Assembly: GCA_937943665.1 (NCBI GenBank)
Contig: CALEAR010000350.1
Location: forward strand, 1-7,201
Direction: 5' to 3'
Length of the DNA: 7,201 bases
DNA from: an uncultured Alcanivoracaceae bacterium
Lineage (GTDB): Bacteria; Pseudomonadota; Gammaproteobacteria; Pseudomonadales; Alcanivoracaceae
A program made the position numbers and the translations under genes. Shown one piece after another: positions 1-5,002 of this stretch (position 1 is its first letter; each line of letters starts with the position of its first letter). The notes below the pieces were generated by a model. It did not search any database. It was not told the DNA's origin and was given only the letters and a program-made list of their open reading frames with translations.

Positions 1-6
1 TCCGCC

Positions 7-1992
7 ATGGGCATGAAAATGATAAGACAAGTGCCTCGCTGGCTACTCGCCGTTTTGGTTGCCGCTTGCTTAATCAGTGTTTCCCCCACCACATGGGCTC
101 AGGAAGATGAAAAGGCGTGGACGGTGAATATCCGCAATGCGGAGATCCAGGCCTTTATTGAAAAAGTGGCGGAAATGACGGGCAAAAACTTTGTGGTGGA
201 TCCAAGGGTAAGAGCCCGCGATGTGACAGTGGTTTCACGCCATCCTCTCACAGCTAAAGAAGTGTACGAGCTGTTTTTGGCCGTGCTGCAGGTGCATGGC
301 TATGCGGCGGTGCCCTCGGGGGATGTGATTAAAATTGTGCCTAATACCTCCGCAAAACAAAGCAATTTACCCTTAACAGAGCGGGGAGCCGATGATGGCG
401 AGGAACTCATCACGCGAGTGATTGTGGTGGAAAATTCCCCCGTATCCGAGCTGGTGCCTGTGCTGCGTCCTTTGGTGCCTCAGTATGGCCATCTTGCGGC
501 GGTTTCTAGTGCCAATGCCTTAATTGTGAGTGATCATGCTAATAATATTCGCCGCTTAGAAACCATCATTGCACATTTAGATGGCTCGGAAGCGGAAGAG
601 GTGCAAGTGGTAGCTTTGCAGCATGCGTGGGCAGCGGATGTATTAAAACTGATTGAGGCCATGGTGCCTGAAGGCGGTGGCAGCAGTGGTAAATCAAGCC
701 GTGAGGGCCGTTTGAGTGTGGTGGCCGATGAAAGAACGAACCGTTTGTTAGTACGGGGGGATTCGAAGAGTCGAGCTAAGGTGGTGGAGCTCATTCGAGA
801 AATGGATGTGCCCCCAAGCCAAACGGGCTCTGTGCAAGTGATCCGTTTAAGCCATGCAGATGCGGAACAAATGGCTGAGTTGCTTAAAGGCTTTATTGAT
901 GCGGATAGTGAAGGCGAAGGCCAGAATACCGGTAAAAAACGTGCTTTTATTCAGCCAGATACTTCCACTAACTCTTTGGTAATACGAGCAGAACCCCTGG
1001 TTATGCAGGAGGTTAAAAGCATTGTGAAGCAGCTGGATGTACGTCGCGCGCAAATTTTAATTGAAGCTGCCATTGTGGAAGTGGGTGGCGAGAAAGGTCT
1101 GGATCTAGGTTTTCAGTGGGCTGGGGGCAATTCTCAACATGGTTATGGCGGCACCAGCTTTTCTAATGTGGGTATGAGTGTAAATGATGTGGTGCGTAGT
1201 GTCCTAGGCAATAGCCCTCCTGAAATTGGTGATGGTGCTACCATCGGTGGTGGCGAATTAGATAGCCGTGGAAACTTACGTTGGGGAGGCTTTTTACAGG
1301 CGTTATCCACAGAAACTGATGTGAACCTGTTATCCACCCCCAGTATTTTGACCTTAGATAACCAAGAGGCCTCTATTATTGTGGGTCAGAATGTGCCTTT
1401 TGTTACCGGGCAGCACACCAATGCTAACACTGGGGGGACTTCTAACCCTTTCCAAACCATTCAGCGTGAGGATGTGGGTATTACACTCACTGTGACTCCC
1501 ACAGTGGCAGGGGATAGAACCGTGCGGCTCGTGTTGGAGCAAGAGGCCTCCGCGGTGCAATCGGGTGCCTCAGCGGCGGTGGACCTCATCACTAGCAAGC
1601 GCTCCATAAATACCACGGTATTGGCTGATGATGGTGAAACCATAGTATTAGGCGGATTGATTCAAGATGATGTACGTAAAACAGTACAAAAGGTGCCCAT
1701 TTTAGGCAGCATTCCAGTGCTTGGCGCCTTGTTCCGCTCTACCACTGATGTGAAAGAAAAACGTAATCTTATTGTCTTCTTACGGCCCACCATTTTGGCA
1801 GATAACCGTCGTTTGGCAGAGCTCACACAGCAACGCTACCTAGGGGTAACGGCCTTGCAGTTTACCGTGGATAGGAAAGGGGAGCTAAAACGTCTGGTTC
1901 CTCATACTTTGCCCACGAATATGGATGAACTTTTTGATGGGCGCCGTCCACCTTCTGAGGAACTGCAACGCGCGGTGGAACAGCACCAATAG
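7..1992 (+). CDS. gspD: Type II secretion system secretin GspD (XcpQ-like)
   Basis: This 661-residue protein forms the outer-membrane channel through which the type II system exports folded proteins from the periplasm. A signal peptide is visible: basic start, hydrophobic stretch at about residues 12-27, likely cleavage after Ala31 (TTWA/QEDE). The N0 domain follows at about 37-110, then three ring-building N1-N3 domains at about 133-195, 197-270 and 275-346. The secretin barrel spans about 347-597, with the gate motif VPFVTG at 463-468 and the secretin signature VPILGSIPVLGALFR at 563-577. The tail after about 600 may be the S domain that binds a pilotin. The length is normal for GspD. In-frame ATGs at 7, 13 and 19 are all possible starts, and only six bases upstream are visible, so the start is not settled. 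No gspE follows, which resembles the separate xcpP-xcpQ operon of Pseudomonas aeruginosa; gspC may lie just upstream. Confidence 0.96.
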   Translation: MGMKMIRQVPRWLLAVLVAACLISVSPTTWAQEDEKAWTVNIRNAEIQAFIEKVAEMTGKNFVVDPRVRARDVTVVSRHPLTAKEVYELFLAVLQVHGYAAVPSGDVIKIVPNTSAKQSNLPLTERGADDGEELITRVIVVENSPVSELVPVLRPLVPQYGHLAAVSSANALIVSDHANNIRRLETIIAHLDGSEAEEVQVVALQHAWAADVLKLIEAMVPEGGGSSGKSSREGRLSVVADERTNRLLVRGDSKSRAKVVELIREMDVPPSQTGSVQVIRLSHADAEQMAELLKGFIDADSEGEGQNTGKKRAFIQPDTSTNSLVIRAEPLVMQEVKSIVKQLDVRRAQILIEAAIVEVGGEKGLDLGFQWAGGNSQHGYGGTSFSNVGMSVNDVVRSVLGNSPPEIGDGATIGGGELDSRGNLRWGGFLQALSTETDVNLLSTPSILTLDNQEASIIVGQNVPFVTGQHTNANTGGTSNPFQTIQREDVGITLTVTPTVAGDRTVRLVLEQEASAVQSGASAAVDLITSKRSINTTVLADDGETIVLGGLIQDDVRKTVQKVPILGSIPVLGALFRSTTDVKEKRNLIVFLRPTILADNRRLAELTQQRYLGVTALQFTVDRKGELKRLVPHTLPTNMDELFDGRRPPSEELQRAVEQHQ

Positions 1993-2004
1993 TGATGGCG
2001 ATTA

Positions 2005-2028
2005 GCATGGCGGCGAAGGCCGTCCTGC
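2005..2028 (+). other. Hairpin just downstream of gspD
   Basis: The stem is GCA, one T/C mismatch, GGCGGC, loop GAAG, GCCGTC, then TGC, giving about nine pairs (one a G-U). It starts 13 bases after the gspD stop. No run of T follows, so it is not a classical intrinsic terminator. It could protect the gspD mRNA 3' end or help rho-dependent termination. The structure is read directly; the role is inferred. Confidence 0.45.
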
Positions 2029-2057
2029 GAAAGTGTTCTGCGTAAAAGTGTGCCTTA

Positions 2058-2066
2058 TGCTATGGT
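2058..2066 (+). promoter_or_regulatory. Possible extended -10 promoter for the ABM-fold gene
   Basis: TGC directly precedes TATGGT (2061-2066), matching the TGn extended -10 pattern. TATGCT at 2056-2061 overlaps it as an alternative. No good -35 lies 16-18 bases upstream. Transcription would begin near 2073, before the GTG chosen at 2102. Weak evidence. Confidence 0.25.
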
Positions 2067-2101
2067 GCGCATCACTTTTAATTAATGGCGATGGAAATAG
2101 C

Positions 2102-2455
2102 GTGATTATTCTCAAAACCACTTTGTCAGTGAAAATGCAGCACCTTGAAGAGGTGGTGGATTTGGCGCGTGATGCGGCCTTCGCCACCATGGGAGAAGAG
2201 GGCTGCTTAGCTTATGAAGTGTACCTGCAGGCGGAACGGCCAGGCTGCTTAGTATTGTGGCAGCAGTGGCGTTCGAAAAAGGAAGCAGAGCATTACGCAG
2301 ATTCTGCCGGAGCTCAGGAGTTTATGGAAACCTTGTACTCCTACACGGTGCAGCTTGTGGAGCATCAGCAGTTTACTGTTTCAGAGGACGGCCCAGTGAC
2401 ACAGCAAGAAGATGAAGCTTCTGTGTTTTTGGGCGAAGAGGTGGTGATACATTAG
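2102..2455 (+). CDS. ABM-fold (antibiotic biosynthesis monooxygenase-like) protein
   Basis: This is a 117-residue protein of the dimeric alpha/beta-barrel ABM type. The family includes cofactor-free quinol monooxygenases, haem-degrading enzymes and many proteins of unknown substrate. The pattern is typical: a first strand (VIILKTTL), a helix at about 11-28, then EEGCLAYEVYL (32-42), the LVLWQQW strand (50-56), a helix with His64, and a last strand at about 82-93. An acidic tail of about 25 residues follows. The reading frame stays open back to a GTG at 2033 (140 residues). I prefer the GTG at 2102 because it starts right at the first ABM strand, has GGA six bases upstream, and the extra 23 residues match nothing in the family. 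It stands alone between gspD and a convergent phasin-like gene. The substrate cannot be told from sequence. Confidence 0.75.
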   Translation: MIILKTTLSVKMQHLEEVVDLARDAAFATMGEEGCLAYEVYLQAERPGCLVLWQQWRSKKEAEHYADSAGAQEFMETLYSYTVQLVEHQQFTVSEDGPVTQQEDEASVFLGEEVVIH

Positions 2456-2458
2456 GGT

Positions 2459-2493
2459 GAGCCAAGCACCTCAGGAGGGTAAGGTGCTGGCTC
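2459..2493. terminator. Strong bulged hairpin between convergent genes
   Basis: GAGCCAAGCACCT (2459-2471) pairs with AGGTGCTGGCTC (2482-2493), giving 12 pairs with one bulged A and a ten-base loop. It lies in the 51 bases between the ABM gene stop and the phasin-like gene stop. It can form on either strand, so it may mark the 3' end of both transcripts. No T run follows on either side, so intrinsic termination is unproven. Confidence 0.55.
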
Positions 2494-2506
2494 GGGCTGC
2501 ATGGTA

Positions 2507-2944
2507 TTAAGCGCTACGCTTTTCACCCGCAGCTAAAAGCTCATTAATGAGTTTCTCGCTTTCTTCTTTGGCGAGATAACCGGCACCAACGGCTGCCAGT
2601 AATAACTCATTCATATTGGCGGCGTTTTGTGCTTTTTCTTGTCCGATTTCAACCCAGCGTTCGTACATGGCTTGTGGTTGGCCAGGGAATTGGGCTTGTA
2701 AGGTCTTTAAGGTGCTTAAAAAACCATAGCCGGCCAAGAGGGCCTTGGGTTTTTCTTCGGCGTCTTCACCTAAGCTTTTTGCACCTACATTCGCGTATTC
2801 TTCGAATAAGGTTTGCGCTGTTTCTTCAGCGCGAGAAAGGGCGCCAACTCCAACGAAATAAGCATTGCGGCTCATTCCCTTGGCGCGCTCAACCATTTGG
2901 CTAATTTTAGCTTGGATCTCTTGCTGCGAGATAATTTCTACCAT
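2507..2944 (-). CDS. Phasin-like (PHA granule-associated) protein
   Basis: This is a 145-residue, almost wholly helical, soluble protein without a signal peptide. The stretch AYFVGVGALSRAEETAQTLF (28-47) resembles the amphipathic core of phasins of the PhaI/PhaF type, which coat polyhydroxyalkanoate granules in the cytoplasm and control their number and size. The C-terminal part (about 64-145) is less typical, with FPGQPQAMYERWVEIGQEK at about 86-104 and a second Ala/Gly helix at 111-125. There is no Lys/Ala/Pro-rich DNA-binding tail as in PhaF. The frame is open upstream to a TTG at 2998. I choose the ATG at 2944 because AAGGAA lies seven bases before it and the added residues look like random intergenic translation. 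It is divergent from the 3160 gene. No PHA synthase is in view, so the storage role is inferred from the core motif. Confidence 0.7.
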   Translation of the reverse strand: MVEIISQQEIQAKISQMVERAKGMSRNAYFVGVGALSRAEETAQTLFEEYANVGAKSLGEDAEEKPKALLAGYGFLSTLKTLQAQFPGQPQAMYERWVEIGQEKAQNAANMNELLLAAVGAGYLAKEESEKLINELLAAGEKRSA

Positions 2945-3107
2945 GAATTGATTCCTTGATTGGTTGGAGATTGCAACTTCAATGATGTGCGTCAGCAAGG
3001 GTATGGGTTTTGTTCAGTAAGAGCATTTATGCTGTTGGACAATAAAACACCAAGATGGGGAACTCTTTTAAGGAGCTAGGGTCAGCATCGAGACGCAAAA
3101 CACAGTA

Positions 3108-3138
3108 GTGGGGAGCATTGCTCTTTATAATCTCCCAC
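3108..3138 (+). promoter_or_regulatory. Promoter -10 TATAAT inside a dyad, for the 3160 gene
   Basis: TATAAT (3126-3131) is a perfect -10; the -35 region at about 3103-3108 is poor, which suggests help from an activator. Arms GTGGG-g-AG (3108-3115) and CTCCCAC (3132-3138) flank the -10, and GAGC-ATT-GCTC (3113-3123) lies just before it. These dyads could be an operator or a hairpin in the opposite transcript. Transcription would start near 3138, followed by a strong RBS, GAGGTGA, at 3150-3156. Confidence 0.5.
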
Positions 3139-3159
3139 GTTGTTAATATGAGGTGAGTT

Positions 3160-3537
3160 ATGACAGTACACCAAATTGCAGAGGTGCCGGAGCGTATTTG
3201 GCTAGGCACGAAAAAGCCCGCGCGGCAGTGGAAGGCGCAATACAATGTGGCGGGTTGGATTAATGTGATGAGTGGTGAGGGTACCTACACCCTTGCAGTT
3301 ACGTACAAGGATGCGCGGGGGCTGCAGCAAGTGGTGGTGGATTCTGGCTATTCATCAGGCTCTGGGGCTTTATTGCTTTCAAACCGCGTAACCTTGGAGT
3401 TTCAAGGTAAGGCTAGCACCATGGCCGTGGTACTGAAAACCCCAAATGCGGCGGCGCGTTTTTCAGTGGATGAACTGTACTTGCAGGATGCAATGGAAAA
3501 ACAAGGGACGCAGCGTAAGCTGGTGTCTGCCTATTAA
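3160..3537 (+). CDS. Hypothetical protein, predicted beta-rich, 125 aa
   Basis: I do not recognise this protein. It is 125 residues long with no signal peptide and no membrane segment. From about residue 20 to 108 it alternates short hydrophobic strands and polar turns: GWINV, GTYTLAVTYKD, QQVVVDSGY, ALLLSNRVTLEFQG, STMAVVLKTP, ARFSVDELYLQD. This suggests a small beta-sandwich, perhaps a ligand- or carbohydrate-binding fold, but no catalytic motif is visible. The C-terminus (111-125) is polar and basic. The start is well supported by GAGGTGA at 3150-3156 and a TATAAT upstream. It is divergent from the phasin-like gene across 215 bp and its stop overlaps that of the 66-aa gene on the other strand. 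A link to granules is possible from position only. It is very probably a real gene; its function is unknown. Confidence 0.8.
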   Translation: MTVHQIAEVPERIWLGTKKPARQWKAQYNVAGWINVMSGEGTYTLAVTYKDARGLQQVVVDSGYSSGSGALLLSNRVTLEFQGKASTMAVVLKTPNAAARFSVDELYLQDAMEKQGTQRKLVSAY

Positions 3538-3734
3538 CCCACTTGGCGGTCGCCGGTGAGGGTAACCACTTTAGTGGAGGTAGCGTCCTTGTTGGGCGCA
3601 GAGGACGGCGCCGGTGTTGGGTTTACTAAGGATTCCGGTAGGCTGTGGAAGTGTAGGCCTGTGATGCGGCGTAGGTGTGCTAAGGCCGCCTTAGGCCGCT
3701 TTTCGCGAATGGTGATCACGTTCTGTTGTTTCAT
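3534..3734 (-). CDS. Small hypothetical protein, 66 aa
   Basis: I do not recognise this protein, but it looks real. The first 38 residues are dense and basic, with KRPKAALAHLRRITGLHF at about 12-29 followed by SLPESLV (31-37); this could form one amphipathic helix with a short cap. The rest (39-66) is rich in Pro, Ser, Ala and Thr and is probably disordered. The ATG at 3734 has an AAGGGGG ribosome site seven bases upstream, and a plausible promoter, TTGCAT-17-AATAGT, lies before that. Its stop shares TTAA with the stop of the 3160 gene. A 71-aa frame on the opposite strand (3556-3771) has no comparable signals. The basic helix could bind nucleic acid or a partner protein, but nothing in the sequence decides this. 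No Cys zinc-knuckle or helix-turn-helix is evident. Confidence 0.6.
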   Translation of the reverse strand: MKQQNVITIREKRPKAALAHLRRITGLHFHSLPESLVNPTPAPSSAPNKDATSTKVVTLTGDRQVG

Positions 3735-3760
3735 TTCCCAACCCCCTTTGTTGTTACATC

Positions 3761-3789
3761 ACTATTGGTAATTTTTGGGTGCTATGCAA
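3761..3789 (-). promoter_or_regulatory. Candidate sigma-70 promoter for the 66-aa gene
   Basis: Read on the minus strand, TTGCAT (3789-3784) is separated by 17 bases from AATAGT (3766-3761). The matches are 3 of 6 and 4 of 6. Transcription would begin near 3754, leaving a leader of about 20 bases that carries the AAGGGGG ribosome site. The -35 box lies inside the first ATGCAATA copy, so a protein bound there would affect this promoter. Confidence 0.35.
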
Positions 3790-3866
3790 TAGATTGAACG
3801 AAGGTTATTGGGAGTTATTGCATTTTTAGCCTTACGACAGCAAAGCCATGGGAAGAGGATGCAATA
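3784..3866. repeat. Three copies of octamer ATGCAATA plus a GTTATTG direct repeat
   Basis: ATGCAATA occurs at 3784-3791, inverted (TATTGCAT) at 3816-3823, and direct again at 3859-3866. Copy centres are 32 and 43 bases apart, close to three and four helical turns. GTTATTG also occurs at 3804-3810 and 3814-3820, exactly ten bases apart; its second copy overlaps the middle octamer. The cluster fills much of the gap between the divergent 66-aa and HIT genes and may be a set of regulator sites. Confidence 0.55.
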
Positions 3867-3878
3867 AAATGGCTTAAG

Positions 3879-3908
3879 CTGACATTTATTGTTTATGATA
3901 ATTGTCAG
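3879..3908. repeat. Near-perfect 11-bp inverted repeat upstream of the HIT gene
   Basis: CTGACATTTAT (3879-3889) and ATAATTGTCAG (3898-3908) are inverted copies with one mismatch around an eight-base centre. TATGAT (3894-3899), a possible -10 on the plus strand, lies within it but lacks a good -35. It could be an operator or an RNA hairpin in a leader. It is not a match to the full Fur or LexA consensus. Confidence 0.5.
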
Positions 3909-3987
3909 TGTTGTGGCCTGTGGCAAGCAAGTGCTCAGAAGGTTTGAACAGGGCGATATGGTAAAGGCCCAGTGTAAGGAGAAGTAG

Positions 3988-4407
3988 ATGGCAGATTTGC
4001 ATGAGCGTTTGGCCAACGATACCCACGCCATTGGCGAGACCCCCCATGCTTGGTTGCGTTGGATGAATGATCAACGCTTTCCTTGGATTGTTGTAGTGCC
4101 AAAGGTTGAAAATATATCGGAATGGCATGAGCTCAACGAAGAGCAGCAATACTATTTGCTTAAAGTGGTGAACCGCTGCGCTAAACATTTACAGACTTTA
4201 ACTGGCGCGCACAAAATAAATATTGGGGCCTTAGGCAATCAGGTGCCGCAGTTGCATGTGCATGTGGTGGCAAGGTTTGATGACGATGAAGCTTGGCCAG
4301 GGCCTGTTTGGGGCGTGGGTGAGGCGCTTCCTTGGCCAGCGGGTGAGCAGCCTAGTTGGCTTAGCGCCCTGCGTGAGCGCTTAAGCCATTACGATAAAAC
4401 GCTTTAA
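3988..4407 (+). CDS. HIT-family nucleotide hydrolase/transferase-like protein
   Basis: This is a 139-residue cytoplasmic protein of the histidine triad superfamily, which hydrolyses or transfers nucleotides from substrates such as diadenosine polyphosphates and nucleotide phosphoramidates. The active-site strand QLHVHVVAR (88-96) holds His90 and His92; the first histidine of the usual H-x-H-x-H pattern is Gln88, which is normal in one bacterial HIT branch. KINIGALGNQVP (76-87) just before it is the typical substrate-binding loop. WPGPVWG (103-109) is also characteristic of this branch. FPWIVVVPK (31-39) forms the first core strands. TAAGGAG lies six bases before the ATG, so the start is secure. 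The gene is preceded by a 253-bp repeat-rich region and its stop overlaps the stop of the YajG-like gene. The physiological substrate is unknown. Confidence 0.9.
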   Translation: MADLHERLANDTHAIGETPHAWLRWMNDQRFPWIVVVPKVENISEWHELNEEQQYYLLKVVNRCAKHLQTLTGAHKINIGALGNQVPQLHVHVVARFDDDEAWPGPVWGVGEALPWPAGEQPSWLSALRERLSHYDKTL

Positions 4408-5000
4408 GATTTCCCATCCTTCAACGCTGAAAGTAGCTTTTCATCCTTCAGCAAACGCTCCAAGGTGCGGGTGAGCTCTTGGTTAATGAGCGTTTGGTTC
4501 TTGCCAGTGGAAGGGGTAAAAGGCATTTTGTGTTCTGTTTCACTGTGGTAGCGATTGCGATAGATCAATTGGCTGCCTTCCTGAACCTCTGCGCGTAGGC
4601 GCACATCCACGGTGACACCATTCACCACTGTCCCTTCGGCGGGCGTATACCGCAATTCATCCACGTATAAAGTGAGGCGGCGTGCCTTGTTTCCAGGATT
4701 TAGGACGTTGAATCCCTGCTGGTGGAGCCCCTTGGTAACAGCGTCGTATATTTCCTTGGGCAAATCATTGTTAACCATAAGCAGGCTAGTATCGGGGTAA
4801 GCGCCACCACGGCTGCCTAAGTGGTCCTCAGGGCGTTCATCACGCACTTGCACCGCAACGGGCGCATTGCCACCAAAAGCACTGTATTCCACCTCAGGTG
4901 TGGGCTGTATATCAATGCCTTGCGGGCTTAAGGCACAGCTAGGCAGAAATAGGGCCATCACAGTGAGTAGAAAAACGCGATAAAACAAGGTGTTGGGCAT
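4404..5000 (-). CDS. YajG-family outer-membrane lipoprotein
   Basis: This is a 198-residue lipoprotein. A hydrophobic signal at about residues 5-19 ends in the lipobox LPSC, so Cys22 would be lipidated after signal peptidase II cleavage; Ala23 at position +2 predicts outer-membrane sorting. The mature part resembles the YajG family: an early strand with VAVQVRDERP (48-57), a helix at about 80-95 (LPKEIYDAVTKGLHQQGF), then strands LTLYVDELRY and VTVDVRLRAEV, and a C-terminal helix region rich in Leu, Lys and Glu. The family's function is not established. It starts two bases after the ispB stop, and AGGAAG inside the end of ispB, eight bases before the ATG, supports translational coupling. In E. 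coli yajG lies beside ampG, so the ispB linkage differs. Family assignment is likely rather than certain. Confidence 0.75.
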   Translation of the reverse strand: MPNTLFYRVFLLTVMALFLPSCALSPQGIDIQPTPEVEYSAFGGNAPVAVQVRDERPEDHLGSRGGAYPDTSLLMVNNDLPKEIYDAVTKGLHQQGFNVLNPGNKARRLTLYVDELRYTPAEGTVVNGVTVDVRLRAEVQEGSQLIYRNRYHSETEHKMPFTPSTGKNQTLINQELTRTLERLLKDEKLLSALKDGKS

Positions 5001-5002
5001 GG

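Noticed and set aside
2025..2053. Imperfect direct repeat CTGCGAAAGTGT / CTGCGTAAAAGTGTG
   Set aside because: Only two imperfect copies of unequal length; not enough to call a repeat element.
2629..2904. 91-aa plus-strand frame opposite the phasin-like gene
   Set aside because: Arg/Leu-rich product typical of the antisense of an Ala/Glu-rich helical gene; no start signals.
3537..3563. Imperfect hairpin ACCCAC..GGCG..CGCC..GTG after the 3160 gene stop
   Set aside because: It has bulges and no T run and lies inside the 66-aa coding sequence, so I do not call it a terminator.
3556..3771. 71-aa plus-strand open frame
   Set aside because: It lies opposite the 66-aa minus gene, has no ribosome site and its composition looks like antisense translation.
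3894..3908. Possible Fur box around TGATAAT
   Set aside because: Only one half matches the 7-1-7 consensus; the other half (GTCAGTG) does not.
3879..3908. Possible LexA site (CTG...CAG)
   Set aside because: The gap between CTG and CAG is far longer than the ten bases of a LexA box.
3886..4188. 100-aa minus frame across the HIT gene start and its upstream region
   Set aside because: It is antisense to the well-supported HIT gene and lacks a ribosome site.
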